A stretch of DNA of 59,905 bases. Source: Desulfobacula sp. (GTDB lineage Bacteria > Desulfobacterota > Desulfobacteria > Desulfobacterales > Desulfobacteraceae). The DNA lies in assembly GCA_021647625.1 (NCBI GenBank), contig JAKIUJ010000002.1:1-59905 (forward strand), written 5' to 3'. The position numbers and the translations under genes were made by a program. The notes below the pieces were generated by a model. That model made no database searches and was not told the DNA's origin. It was given only the letters and a program-made list of their open reading frames with translations. This document shows positions 1 to 8,454 of this stretch, piece after piece; the first letter of the stretch is position 1; each line of letters opens with the position of its first letter.

Positions 1-416
1 TTAAAATCATTTTTACGGTGTTCCCTGGCTTTTTGCAACAGTTCATTGGCAAGATCCACACGCTGAAAATCCCAGGCAAGAGTCATACCGGCAAACAAAT
101 AAGCATCCCAGAACCAGGGATCTAAATCAGTTAATATCTTCATGGCATCATAGATAAATAGAACATGCTTGTCTTCAAAGATCTCTTTATCAAGAATTTT
201 TCCACCGAAAAAAGTAGTCATCTTTAAAAATAAAAAATCAGATACAATACCTTTAAATTCTAAGGATAAGGGTCCTGTAATTTTCGAAGGCAGCACATAA
301 CCCATATAGTTTTTAGCTATAAAATCATCTCTTTTTATTTGAAGAGCATCCCGTGAATACAGGCAAAGACCGATAAATACTATCAGGATAAATATCGAAA
401 CAGCCCGCTGTTTCAC
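1..416 (-). CDS. Hypothetical protein, N-terminal part (truncated by the window edge)
   Basis: The minus frame from 416 stays open to the window edge (138 codons read, no stop). It starts with GTG at 416, which overlaps the TGA of the upstream permease gene (GTGA, 413-416), the usual sign of translational coupling. A stop lies just upstream of the GTG in the same frame (432-434), so the start must lie near here. The product has one N-terminal hydrophobic segment (about residues 6-19, rich in I, F, L and V) and a largely helical remainder that could be TPR-like. I do not recognise a family. Its position downstream of an ABC ATPase and permease suggests a membrane-anchored accessory of that exporter. 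Confidence 0.6.
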   Translation of the reverse strand, partial: MKQRAVSIFILIVFIGLCLYSRDALQIKRDDFIAKNYMGYVLPSKITGPLSLEFKGIVSDFLFLKMTTFFGGKILDKEIFEDKHVLFIYDAMKILTDLDPWFWDAYLFAGMTLAWDFQRVDLANELLQKAREHRKNDF

Positions 417-1228
417 CGAAGTTCTCTTCTTTTAAAAATCATGGATGCCAACAATAAAAGAACAATTGTATAGGCACTGCTGTAGCAGGTAATTGTAAAT
501 AAATAATCCCTGGAGATTATAATGGCATGGGCTGATTGAACCTTGAGATCAAACACGGAAAGATTTGGTAAAATATATTGAAAGACATTAATCAGGGCAT
601 CAATGCCTTGACTCATTACCATGCCGTCTGCTTGTTCCGTTTTTAAAAAAAGGACTACTTCTTCAATGGTCTGGCCTGCTATATAAGTGGAGATACTAAA
701 TAGCAGAGTAATGAAAGAGCTTGTGGTAATGGTTGAATAAAAGATGACAAAGGCATTCAGCAAACCGAACATTAATACTTGTGCATAGACAGCCTTGTAA
801 AATTCTATCCAGATAAATCCTTTAAAATAATCCTGATACTGGGATTTGGTAAACCATATGGTTAAAGAGGCGCAAAGCGATAACATCAATAGAGCCACTA
901 CGATCAATAACATGATCCCCATATACTTGCCCCATATATACTGGGCCCGTGAAAACGGCTTTGACATGACAAGATAAATTGTTCTCCGGTCCATATCTTT
1001 TGCCATCAAATTAATGGAAACAAAAAAGGTCAATAATAAACCGGCAAAAGCAGTAGCTGAAAGATTAATGTCCACTGTCACTTTGCTAAGTTCTCTCATA
1101 AACATACTGACAACCAGAAACGATCCCGCCATCAATGCAATAGAAAACAATCCAATACCAAAAAGGGCCCGGTCCCGAACCCCTTCTTTATAGGTTAAAA
1201 CGGCCAGCGCAAAGAGTCGATGCCACAT
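413..1228 (-). CDS. ABC-2 type transporter permease
   Basis: This is a polytopic inner-membrane protein of about 271 residues with six predicted hydrophobic segments, typical in size for an ABC-2 family permease. The stretch AKDMDRRTIYLVMSKPFSR after the second or third segment is the characteristic cytoplasmic motif of this permease class. The start at ATG 1228 overlaps the TAA of the ATPase gene (TAATG). An in-frame ATG five codons upstream (1243) is possible but less likely. It should pair with the ATPase encoded just before it to form an exporter of unknown substrate. The gene downstream (1-416) overlaps its stop. Confidence 0.85.
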   Translation of the reverse strand: MWHRLFALAVLTYKEGVRDRALFGIGLFSIALMAGSFLVVSMFMRELSKVTVDINLSATAFAGLLLTFFVSINLMAKDMDRRTIYLVMSKPFSRAQYIWGKYMGIMLLIVVALLMLSLCASLTIWFTKSQYQDYFKGFIWIEFYKAVYAQVLMFGLLNAFVIFYSTITTSSFITLLFSISTYIAGQTIEEVVLFLKTEQADGMVMSQGIDALINVFQYILPNLSVFDLKVQSAHAIIISRDYLFTITCYSSAYTIVLLLLASMIFKRRELR

Positions 1229-1986
1229 TATTTTTTCCCGCAAATGGTTTGTAGAAATATTTCTTCCATATTATTGATCGTATAATCAATGGATTTATTG
1301 GTGCCTTGGTGAATCTGCTCCCGGGTCAATACTTTTTTGAGCTGTCCCTTGTCCATGATGCCGACGCGATCACAGATACGCTCCACATCATTTAAAATAT
1401 GAGAACAAAACAATACGGTTTTCCCCTGCGCCTTTAAATGCTCAATCAAATCAATCACCATCCGTCTGCCAAAGGGATCAAGACCAGACATGGGCTCATC
1501 CAGAATAATAATATCCGGATCATGAACCAGGGAAAAACAGATGCCGGCTCTCTGGGTCATCCCTTTTGAATAGGTGCGGAGCTTGTGATGCTGGACATCC
1601 GTTAATCCAAGCTTTTCTAAAAGCAAATCGATTCGCTCATTTGATTCTTTTTTCCCCAGTCCCGAAGTCCTGGTGCTGAATGTTAAAAGCTCTCTAGCTG
1701 ACAGGTTATCATAAAAATATGGATTTTCGGGCAGATAACCGACTTTAAGCCGGGAATCGGGATCGCTGGGATCGCGGCCGGCAACAAAAATTTGACCCTT
1801 ATCCGGTCGAATAAACCCTAGGATCATTTTAATGGTGGTGCTTTTCCCGGCACCGTTCACACCAATTATTCCGAAAATTTCAGCTGTTGGAATGGATAAG
1901 GAAAGATCATCAACAGCTTTTTTTTTCTGTCGTTTAAATTCGGAAACAAATGTTTTTGATATATTTTTGAGTGTGATTTCCTGCAT
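1228..1986 (-). CDS. ABC transporter ATP-binding protein
   Basis: This is a single nucleotide-binding domain of 252 residues, the usual length for an ABC-2 exporter ATPase. Visible motifs are Walker A GVNGAGKST (about residues 42-50), the ABC signature in YSKGMTQR, Walker B with the catalytic Glu (IIILDEP), and the switch His in FCSHIL. The C-terminal part after the H-loop is short. It is the first gene of the three-gene minus-strand unit, followed at TAATG by the permease. It energises the membrane partner; the substrate cannot be read from the sequence. Confidence 0.9.
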   Translation of the reverse strand: MQEITLKNISKTFVSEFKRQKKKAVDDLSLSIPTAEIFGIIGVNGAGKSTTIKMILGFIRPDKGQIFVAGRDPSDPDSRLKVGYLPENPYFYDNLSARELLTFSTRTSGLGKKESNERIDLLLEKLGLTDVQHHKLRTYSKGMTQRAGICFSLVHDPDIIILDEPMSGLDPFGRRMVIDLIEHLKAQGKTVLFCSHILNDVERICDRVGIMDKGQLKKVLTREQIHQGTNKSIDYTINNMEEIFLQTICGKK

Positions 1987-2021
1987 GAGATTAATAATCC
2001 ATATCAGTGAAGAAAAAACAA

Positions 2022-2061
2022 GAAAAAAAAGCAGGATTCAATATCAAGAACCCTGCTTTTT
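2022..2061 (-). terminator. Rho-independent terminator after the pilin genes (possibly bidirectional)
   Basis: A perfect 10-bp stem, AAAAAGCAGG (2026-2035) with CCTGCTTTTT (2052-2061), encloses a 16-nt loop. Read on the minus strand it is followed by a T run (plus-strand A run 2022-2030), so it fits termination of the pilin transcript before the ABC genes. A T-rich tract also follows on the plus side. Confidence 0.75.
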
Positions 2062-2093
2062 AGATTTTTTTTATTAATTTTTTATCTCAGGGA

Positions 2094-2435
2094 TCATGAT
2101 CCCCCTTTTATTGTATATCCTGATGGTGCAGTTGTATAAGTAGTACTGGCGGCAGTACACGCATAATCCGTTGCCTGTACTTTCTGGTAAATGCTGTTAG
2201 TGCCTGATATCATTGCATATTCAATTCCGTTTGAGGTGGTTGTTTTTGTACTGGCAGAGCCTATATAGAAGCCTGTAGCACTTGTAGATGAAACCATTGT
2301 TGTGCTCGGCGAAGTTGTAAATACCAAATTCACTCCCCCTGAATTGGTTCCGTCAATCGTCAGTGTTTCTGCCCATGCACTGGATGCCAATGTGATCATG
2401 AGTAAGCTCAATATTATAATTATATATTTTGTCAT
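2094..2435 (-). CDS. Small secreted protein downstream of the short pilin (PilA-C-like candidate)
   Basis: This 113-residue protein has a clear Sec signal peptide (basic start, hydrophobic core, probable cut after SSAWA near residue 22). The mature part is rich in Ser, Thr, Gly and Tyr with a beta-like pattern (VNLVFTT, GFYIGSAS, YQKVQA, GYTIKGG). It starts about 55 bp downstream of the short pilin gene, has a good ribosome site (GGAGAACAAAAATG), and shares its terminator. In Geobacter a short pilin (PilA-N) is followed by a small secreted protein (PilA-C/Spc) that corresponds to the globular C-terminal part of a long pilin. The position, size and composition here match that arrangement. The assignment is inference, since I cannot align the two. 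Confidence 0.6.
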   Translation of the reverse strand: MTKYIIIILSLLMITLASSAWAETLTIDGTNSGGVNLVFTTSPSTTMVSSTSATGFYIGSASTKTTTSNGIEYAMISGTNSIYQKVQATDYACTAASTTYTTAPSGYTIKGGS

Positions 2436-2492
2436 TTTTGTTCTCCTTAAAATTTTAATTAAATTGTTGATTGTTCAGCAAAAAACAATATA

Positions 2493-2711
2493 TCAATTCG
2501 GATACTCCTCCCATTCTGCATAGTATGCTTCCATATCTGTTCTCAGATTCCGTATATCACTTAACGAACCGGAATTATAGGACTTTGCCCGGTAGCTGGA
2601 AAATTGTGGAATCGCAATTGCAGCAAGGATACCGATAATTGCAATAACAATCATGAGCTCGATCAAGGTAAAACCTTTTTGATTCTTTCTTAGTTTTAGC
2701 CAATTAAACAT
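2493..2711 (-). CDS. pilA: Short type IV major pilin (PilA-N-like)
   Basis: This 72-residue prepilin has a 13-residue basic leader ending in Gly, then mature FTLIELMIV with Glu at +5, the PilD cleavage and assembly signature. The mature chain is only 59 residues, so it is almost entirely the N-terminal alpha helix without a globular domain, as in Geobacter PilA. Aromatics in mature numbering fall at F1, F24, Y27, Y32, Y50, Y51, W54 and Y57, eight of 59. The ribosome site AGGTG lies just before the ATG. It is probably the main pilus subunit, with the next gene supplying a separate C-terminal partner. The minor-pilin operon sits 18 kb away in this window. Confidence 0.88.
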   Translation of the reverse strand: MFNWLKLRKNQKGFTLIELMIVIAIIGILAAIAIPQFSSYRAKSYNSGSLSDIRNLRTDMEAYYAEWEEYPN

Positions 2712-3097
2712 ACGTCACCTCCATGGTTTATGTTAATAAAATTTCTTGGTCATTAAGTTGATTAGTGTTTTAAGACTGTCATTTTAAAATTCTATAATTC
2801 AAGAAGAATGCCAAGAAAATAATATTTTTATTTTTTATTGTAAGAACCCGAAATAATGCCAAATAATTCCATTTTTGATTTAAGATGGTTCTTTTTACAA
2901 ACAAACAAGCCCACAACAATATACAATTTTTGAAATATTTTACCAAAATTTGTCCACTTTACGAAATGGCCTGATATTTACTAAATTTTGACAATCTTAT
3001 CTTTCAAATATCCCTTTTAATATTAAACATAATAATGCTATAGTCTTTTCATTTTTAAAGACATGAAAATTCCAGCAGGCCCAATAAAAATAACGTG
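2712..3097. other. Divergent intergenic region, pilin / UbiA-family gene
   Basis: About 385 bp of very AT-rich sequence separates the minus-strand pilin from the plus-strand UbiA-family gene. Apart from the weak -24/-12 candidate at 2798-2813 I see no conserved promoter, repeat or small gene. It should hold the promoters of both units. Confidence 0.5.
2798..2813 (-). promoter_or_regulatory. Weak sigma-54 promoter candidate for the pilin
   Basis: Read on the minus strand, TGGCATTCTTCTTGAA has a perfect -24 element (TGGCA) and 10-bp GG-to-GA spacing, but the -12 element is TTGA instead of TTGC. It lies about 85 nt upstream of the pilin ATG. Geobacter pilA is sigma-54/PilR dependent, which makes it plausible, but the missing GC weakens the call. 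Confidence 0.3.
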
Positions 3098-3979
3098 ATG
3101 GGAAAACAACAATCCACAATTTCATATAAAGAAATCCTAAAATTAATCCGTCCCTATCAGTGGATTAAAAACCTGTTACTATTTTCACCCTTGTTTTTTT
3201 CAGGCCACTTGCCGGACAAATCTTTTTTTATAACGTTGTCGGGCGTTTTAGTTTTTTGTCTTGTTTCCGGTATCGGCTACATTATCAATGATTGGATGGA
3301 CAAAGAGAACGATGCCTTCCATCCCCAAAAAAAAAGCCGCCCGTTTTGTGCAAAAACGATTTCAGGACAACACGCTGTTGTTCTTGTAAGCTTCCTGATT
3401 TTACTTATATTACTCATATCCATATTTTCCAATTTTCCGGGCTCATTTATTATTTACACCGTCACATACCTGTGCATGACGATAGGTTACAGTCTGTTTT
3501 TTAAATCAATTGCCATTCTTGAAATATTTGCCGTGGCACTTGGGTTTGTCATTAGAATTCTTGCGGGCGGAGCTGTCAGCCAGGTTGCAGTTTCAAGCTG
3601 GCTTTTTATGACCGTCTTTTTCATAGCCATGATGATTTCCATTGCCAAACGGGTAAATGAATTAAAACAGCTTGGTCCGGATACTGCCGTGCTGCATAGA
3701 AAAAGCCAGCATGCTTATTCCTTAAACTATCTTAATTCAATGCTCTGGGCCTGTGGCAGTATCACACTTGTGGTATACAGCCTCTATTCGGTTGAACGAG
3801 GGGCCTTGGTCGTTTATTCTATTTTGCCGGCGACCTATGGTATTTTCAGATTCATCTATCTGACAGATTTAGGGAAAGGATCTGATCCTATAAAAACTCT
3901 TTTTTCGGATAGACAATTATTGCTGACAACAACAATTTTTTTATTGTTTCTCACCTTGGTTATTTACAATTCACCATGA
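3098..3979 (+). CDS. UbiA-family polyprenyl transferase (decaprenyl-phosphate phosphoribosyltransferase-like)
   Basis: This is an inner-membrane enzyme of about 293 residues with roughly eight hydrophobic segments. It begins with RPYQWIKNLLLFSPLFF and carries NDWMDKENDAFHPQKKSRP, an NDxxDxxxDxxHPxKxxRP motif typical of the decaprenyl-phosphate 5-phosphoribosyltransferase branch of the UbiA superfamily. That branch transfers phosphoribose to a polyprenyl phosphate, giving a lipid-linked pentose donor for cell-surface glycans. I prefer ATG 3098; an in-frame GTG sits directly before it at 3095. It overlaps the GT9 gene by ATGA. The epimerase genes that usually accompany it are not in this window, so the final sugar is unknown. 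Confidence 0.8.
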   Translation: MGKQQSTISYKEILKLIRPYQWIKNLLLFSPLFFSGHLPDKSFFITLSGVLVFCLVSGIGYIINDWMDKENDAFHPQKKSRPFCAKTISGQHAVVLVSFLILLILLISIFSNFPGSFIIYTVTYLCMTIGYSLFFKSIAILEIFAVALGFVIRILAGGAVSQVAVSSWLFMTVFFIAMMISIAKRVNELKQLGPDTAVLHRKSQHAYSLNYLNSMLWACGSITLVVYSLYSVERGALVVYSILPATYGIFRFIYLTDLGKGSDPIKTLFSDRQLLLTTTIFLLFLTLVIYNSP

Positions 3980-5052
3980 ACCTTACCCGAATTATAAAAT
4001 TCGTTGACCGTGTTATCGGTCCCCTTTTACTTCTCATCACACCCAGTTCACCTGTTCATAAAAATCTCCTTGGCCATAAAAATCTCCTTGAACTGACAAG
4101 AAAAATCTTAGTCATTCGTCCGGGGGGTATGGGAGATGCACTTTTGCTTTTACCAGTATTAAAAAAAACAAGTGTTTCTCGTGGTGTAACAATTGACATT
4201 CTGTGTGAACCAAGAAACAAAACTATTTTTGAAAACGCTGAATTTATCAACAAAGTTTTCTCATATCAAAATCCCTTATCTGCTCTGTCGCTTTTTCAAC
4301 ATAGATATGATGCTGTGATTGATACAGAGCAATCCTATATTCTGTCAGCATGGACAGCAAGGCTTGTTCCGGCAAAATTAAGGGTGGGCTTTGATACATT
4401 TAAACGGAAAAAAATGTTCAACCGATCAATCGCTTACCATGCAAACTATGAAGCAGATAATTTCTGGCAATTATTTTCAATAGTTTTCAAATTCAAAAAA
4501 CCTTTTAGTTTCAATTATCCATACATTAAGGCTTCAAAAACAAAACAATCGCTTTATAACAATCTTGAAAATATTATCTGCCTGTTTCCCGGTGCGACAA
4601 CCCATCAGCGACACTGGCCTGAAAAAAGATGGGCTCAAGTATGCGATCACATTGCAGCCAGAGGGTACACCCCGGTTCTTATCGGTGGTTCAATGGAAAT
4701 TCAATCGTGTAACAAGATCTTTGCTGACTGTACCGCTAAAAATATAGTGAACTTGAGTGGTGAATTGTCCATTGCTCAGACTGTACATCTTTTTACACAC
4801 GCGAAAGGCTTAATCAGTACGGATTCCGGGATTCTTCACTTAGGAGTCATCTGCAACATTCCAACGATTTCTCTATTTGGACCGTCATCCCCAAAGAAAT
4901 GGGGTCCCACAGGGCGGTTTGACCAAATTATCCATAAAGGAATTGATTGTGCCCCTTGTGCCTCATTTGGAACGATTCCTGCCTGCCGGAATAAAAACGC
5001 TTGCATGCAAAAAATTGTAGTAGAGGATGTATTAAACGCATTTGAGAACTGA
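3976..5052 (+). CDS. Glycosyltransferase family 9 (heptosyltransferase-like)
   Basis: This 358-residue protein has the two-Rossmann GT-B layout of ADP-heptose:LPS heptosyltransferases. VIRPGGMGDALLLLPVL near residue 46 is the N-terminal acceptor-side motif, and LISTDSGILHLG near residue 278 is the nucleotide-sugar motif containing DSGxxH. FGPSSPKKWGPTG follows as in WaaC/WaaF/RfaQ proteins. A Cys-rich tail (CAPCASFGTIPACRNKNAC) is common in this family. It begins at an ATGA overlap with the UbiA-family gene, so the two are coupled, and ends 10 bp from the convergent CDP-alcohol transferase gene. The acceptor is probably LPS core or a related surface glycan. Confidence 0.85.
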   Translation: MNLTRIIKFVDRVIGPLLLLITPSSPVHKNLLGHKNLLELTRKILVIRPGGMGDALLLLPVLKKTSVSRGVTIDILCEPRNKTIFENAEFINKVFSYQNPLSALSLFQHRYDAVIDTEQSYILSAWTARLVPAKLRVGFDTFKRKKMFNRSIAYHANYEADNFWQLFSIVFKFKKPFSFNYPYIKASKTKQSLYNNLENIICLFPGATTHQRHWPEKRWAQVCDHIAARGYTPVLIGGSMEIQSCNKIFADCTAKNIVNLSGELSIAQTVHLFTHAKGLISTDSGILHLGVICNIPTISLFGPSSPKKWGPTGRFDQIIHKGIDCAPCASFGTIPACRNKNACMQKIVVEDVLNAFEN

Positions 5053-5062
5053 AATTCTCTAA

Positions 5063-5800
5063 TTAAGGAAATTTTCCATCCCCTGAATGGACAGCCCAAA
5101 ATGTAGAAAAAATAGTATACAGCACCACACATACAAGTATAAAAAAACCAATAAAAATTCCCTTTGAGGGTATACCGATTACAGGAAAGACAATAAACAC
5201 AAAGAATTCATAATCAGGAAATGAAACAAATGATTTAATATTATTTTTTAAAAAAAAATTTCTATAATTTTGATAAAATCCTAGTATTCCTGAAAATTTA
5301 TTTTCAGTACTATTTGTATAAAACTTTTTGTCTTTAACTATAAACCCGGTGAGATAGCTGATATATGCTTCAAAAATATGCATCATACACATTGATATGA
5401 CCATGATTGAAAAAAGTTGCCCCTGCCCAAAGGCAAGACAACATAAAATGAAAAGATCGCCTAAAAGATCAGATAAATGATCAAGATATCGACCGAATTC
5501 AGAAGACTTGTTTGTGAGCCTTGCAACAGGCCCGTCAGTGCAGTCTAAAACATAAGCAAAGTAGAATAAAACCGCACCTGCAATGTTAAAAAACCAATTT
5601 CCGGTTAAAAAGCTGATTCCTGAAATTATTCTTAAGAAAAATGCAGCAATTGAAATTATGTTCGGAGATATCTTTGTATGATTAACAATGATAAGAACAA
5701 TTCTGTTTGCCAAGGGGAGCACTCCCCAAATGGCCCACCATGTTTTAAGCTGTAACGTATCTTCAACCTGTTCAAGAGTATAATGCTTTAGCGTATCCAA
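5063..5800 (-). CDS. CDP-alcohol phosphatidyltransferase family protein
   Basis: This integral membrane enzyme has 245 residues and carries the family signature D-x2-D-G-x2-A-R-x8-G-x3-D-x3-D as DCTDGPVAR, then G and LDHLSD, near residues 90-115. Such enzymes displace CMP from a CDP-alcohol and move the phospho-alcohol onto an acceptor alcohol. The start is TTG at 5800, placed 7 nt after AAGGA. It lies 12 bp downstream of a gene for a fused cytidylyltransferase/dehydrogenase that could make a CDP-polyol such as CDP-ribitol. A role in adding a phospho-polyol to a lipid or glycan is therefore possible; a phospholipid role cannot be excluded. Confidence 0.8.
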   Translation of the reverse strand: MDTLKHYTLEQVEDTLQLKTWWAIWGVLPLANRIVLIIVNHTKISPNIISIAAFFLRIISGISFLTGNWFFNIAGAVLFYFAYVLDCTDGPVARLTNKSSEFGRYLDHLSDLLGDLFILCCLAFGQGQLFSIMVISMCMMHIFEAYISYLTGFIVKDKKFYTNSTENKFSGILGFYQNYRNFFLKNNIKSFVSFPDYEFFVFIVFPVIGIPSKGIFIGFFILVCVVLYTIFSTFWAVHSGDGKFP

Positions 5801-5812
5801 ATCATTTCCTTT

Positions 5813-7171
5813 TTAGGCAATTTCAAAAACACTTCCCGTTGTCTCTTGAAGGAGTGCAGATAAAATTTTTTTTGCTACATATTCCGTATTAAGAAGCATT
5901 TTGGGATCTTCTTTTCCAAAATTCCTGTACCTTAACGGCGTATCAACCCGGCCCGGGCTTGCTACGTTAACTCTAATGTTATAAGTGCTGACTTCCTGGG
6001 CAAATGCCTGGCAAAAATTAACAAGAGCAGCCTTTGAACTGCAATACGCTGAATAGCCTGCCCGTCCTCTTGTGTATGAGCTTGAACCCACAAACATAAT
6101 ACTTCCGTAATTTTGTTTTTTTAAATAAGGAAGAAGGGCTTTTGTTAAAAGAAAAGTTCCTTTAACATTCACATCATAGATATGGTCCCACTCTTCAACA
6201 CTTGTGAACTCTACATCTTTTCTTATGAGATCACCGGCACAATTGATTACATAATCAATGCTTTTGTTCTTTTCCCATATTGTTTTAAGGGTATTTTTTA
6301 TCGTATCATAATTTGTAATATCAAATTTTGGAGATGTCTTTCTACTAAGTGCATACAGTCTTTTCACATAAGGTTTCAGCAATGTATTTATGGCTTTGCC
6401 AATCCCACTGGTACCGCCTGCAATTATAATTGTTTTATCAGAAAATTGTTCAAGCAGAGTTGCATAGATGTTTTCTTCGGAAGGTTGACACCGCAACTGG
6501 AAAAGCTTATCTGCAATATGAAGATCAATGGGATATGTAATTTTCATATTCTGCTTATTCCCGATCACAGTGAATACAGGGTGATTCATCTGCATGACAA
6601 GGGCGCAATCATCTGTTGAATTTTGAATGTTTCTTTTTAAGGCATCTTCATGCGCTTTTTTTATGAGCTGATATTCAAAAGCCTGCGGGGTTTGGCCTCG
6701 TCTTAATAAAGTTCGATCCGGAATATTATCAATATAATTATTTTTATCTATTTGAACAATCGTGTCTGCTGATGGAATAACGGTATCAACAGCCTTATGT
6801 ATCTTAACCGAGTTAGCCAATTGATTAATTGTTTTATTTGATATAAACGGTCTCACGCCATCATGGATGAGTACGAATCCTGTATTTTTATCGCAACAGT
6901 CTATCCCAATTCTTGAAGATTCCTGTCTGGTTTCACCGCCAGCCACAACTCGTAAGATTTTACTTAAAGAATATGTCCTGGCAAATTCCCAGACAAGATC
7001 CACAAACTCTTCATTAGTTACAACAATGATATTCTGAATATTTTTATTTTCCTGGAATACCTTTAAGGTATGAACAAGGATAGGAAGTCCTGCAAGTTTT
7101 GTAAACTGCTTAGGCGTCTTCCCCATAAACCGTTCACCGGAGCCGGATGCTAATATGATCGCTGAGTTCAA
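5813..7171 (-). CDS. Bifunctional IspD/TarI-like cytidylyltransferase - short-chain dehydrogenase (CDP-ribitol synthase-like)
   Basis: Two domains are visible. Residues 1-220 form an IspD/TarI nucleotidyltransferase (AIILASGSGERFMGKTPKQF, then VVAGGETRQESSR and LIHDGVRPF). Residues 230-452 form an SDR oxidoreductase with GGTSGIG, NCAGD and Y-x3-K in YSAYCSSKAA. The same domain order and length occur in Haemophilus Bcs1, which reduces ribulose 5-phosphate and activates the product as CDP-ribitol. I place the start at TTG 7171 because AAAGG lies 7 nt upstream and the protein then begins MNSAIILASG; the frame opens further upstream (TTG 7210) inside the previous gene. The product could be CDP-ribitol or another CDP-polyol. 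Confidence 0.8.
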   Translation of the reverse strand: MNSAIILASGSGERFMGKTPKQFTKLAGLPILVHTLKVFQENKNIQNIIVVTNEEFVDLVWEFARTYSLSKILRVVAGGETRQESSRIGIDCCDKNTGFVLIHDGVRPFISNKTINQLANSVKIHKAVDTVIPSADTIVQIDKNNYIDNIPDRTLLRRGQTPQAFEYQLIKKAHEDALKRNIQNSTDDCALVMQMNHPVFTVIGNKQNMKITYPIDLHIADKLFQLRCQPSEENIYATLLEQFSDKTIIIAGGTSGIGKAINTLLKPYVKRLYALSRKTSPKFDITNYDTIKNTLKTIWEKNKSIDYVINCAGDLIRKDVEFTSVEEWDHIYDVNVKGTFLLTKALLPYLKKQNYGSIMFVGSSSYTRGRAGYSAYCSSKAALVNFCQAFAQEVSTYNIRVNVASPGRVDTPLRYRNFGKEDPKMLLNTEYVAKKILSALLQETTGSVFEIA

Positions 7172-7187
7172 GGTGGGACCTTTATTA

Positions 7188-8429
7188 TTAATTTTTATTA
7201 TCCAAAGCAAAACGATAGGCTTCTATTGTTTCATCAGCACACTTTTTCCATGAAAATATTTTTGAACGTTCAATTCCTTTTTTTGAAAGTTCTGCGCGAA
7301 GCTTATTATTTTTCACGATATTAATCATGGCCTGACATAATGCATCTTCGTCTTCTGGATCAATTATTATACCGGCATCACCAACCACCTCGGGTAAAGA
7401 ACTTCGATCAGATGTAATAACCGGTGTGCCACACTGCATAGCCTCAAGTGGCGGCAGACCAAACCCTTCATAAAATGAAGGATAGATAAATGCAAGGGCA
7501 CCGCTGTAAATAGCACTTAAATACTCATCGGGAATAAACCCTGTGAATATAACACGTTCTTTTAAAATAGTATCCGAAAGAATATTCTGAGAGAAATGAT
7601 CTGTTTTCCACCCTTTATTACCTACGAGTATGTATTTAAAGTGACTCATTCCTGGTTCGGAAAGAATTTTTTTAAAACACCTGACGGCAAATTGTAAATT
7701 TTTCCTCGGCTCTATGGTAGCAATACTTAAAAAATAATCATTCTGCGGAAGGTGAAATTTATACAGGGCTTTATTTATTTGTCTTTTATCTTTTATAGGA
7801 TAATATAGCTCAGGGTTTGCAGCTAGGTGTGTAATAAAAATCCGATCCTTTGAAAGGCCCGTATACTCACACAAATCTTGTTGGGTGGCTTTAGATACAG
7901 CCAAAACCCAGTCTGTGTGGATATTGATACTTTGAACGATTTGTTGTGTCCGTTTTTTCTGGTTTATCGTGCAGAAATCCGGATATAGAATAAAAATAAT
8001 ATCATGGATTGTAATGAATCTTCTGGTATAGGATGGATTGATAAACTCAGGTATTGGGAAATAGGATGAATGGAAAATATCAAATGAGCGAGGTAATGAT
8101 TTGGACTTTAATGATTGGAATAATGTGGCAATAATCAGTGATAATAAAAAATTATATTTCATCGAACGGCGTCTATTTAAAAAATCATACACCCGATTTT
8201 CAAAGTTTGAATTCTTAAAAAGATATTGTACACCCTGCCCTTTTTTTTTAAAATGAACCAGTGACTCTTCCATTGCATGTGGAAATTTCAAAAAACTCAG
8301 AAAAAGTTCAACATCCGATCTGCTCAGCATCTGTTCCAACAGGTTCGCCGAATAACGATAGATACCGGTTCTACCGGAATTTTCAATCCGGCCTTGAGCA
8401 AATTTTGATATATCCAATGCGATCTTCAT
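7188..8429 (-). CDS. Glycosyltransferase family 4
   Basis: This 413-residue GT-B glycosyltransferase carries, in the C-terminal domain, [20 protein letters not shown] and [18 protein letters not shown], the E-x7-E donor-sugar motif of GT4, followed by [11 protein letters not shown]. The start is ATG 8429, giving [12 protein letters not shown], which matches the N terminus of the neighbouring paralog. A longer frame to 8786 would only cover the tail of that neighbour. It sits 25 bp after the paralog and is clearly similar to it along its length, so the two arose by tandem duplication. It should add a sugar to the locus glycan; donor and linkage are unknown. Confidence 0.88.
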   Translation of the reverse strand: MKIALDISKFAQGRIENSGRTGIYRYSANLLEQMLSRSDVELFLSFLKFPHAMEESLVHFKKKGQGVQYLFKNSNFENRVYDFLNRRRSMKYNFLLSLIIATLFQSLKSKSLPRSFDIFHSSYFPIPEFINPSYTRRFITIHDIIFILYPDFCTINQKKRTQQIVQSINIHTDWVLAVSKATQQDLCEYTGLSKDRIFITHLAANPELYYPIKDKRQINKALYKFHLPQNDYFLSIATIEPRKNLQFAVRCFKKILSEPGMSHFKYILVGNKGWKTDHFSQNILSDTILKERVIFTGFIPDEYLSAIYSGALAFIYPSFYEGFGLPPLEAMQCGTPVITSDRSSLPEVVGDAGIIIDPEDEDALCQAMINIVKNNKLRAELSKKGIERSKIFSWKKCADETIEAYRFALDNKN

Positions 8430-8454
8430 TACATTTTTCTGATCAGCTCCATGG

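Noticed and set aside
1832-2077. 81-codon plus-strand frame over the ABC ATPase start and terminator
   Set aside because: It is antisense to a good ABC ATPase and runs through a terminator hairpin.
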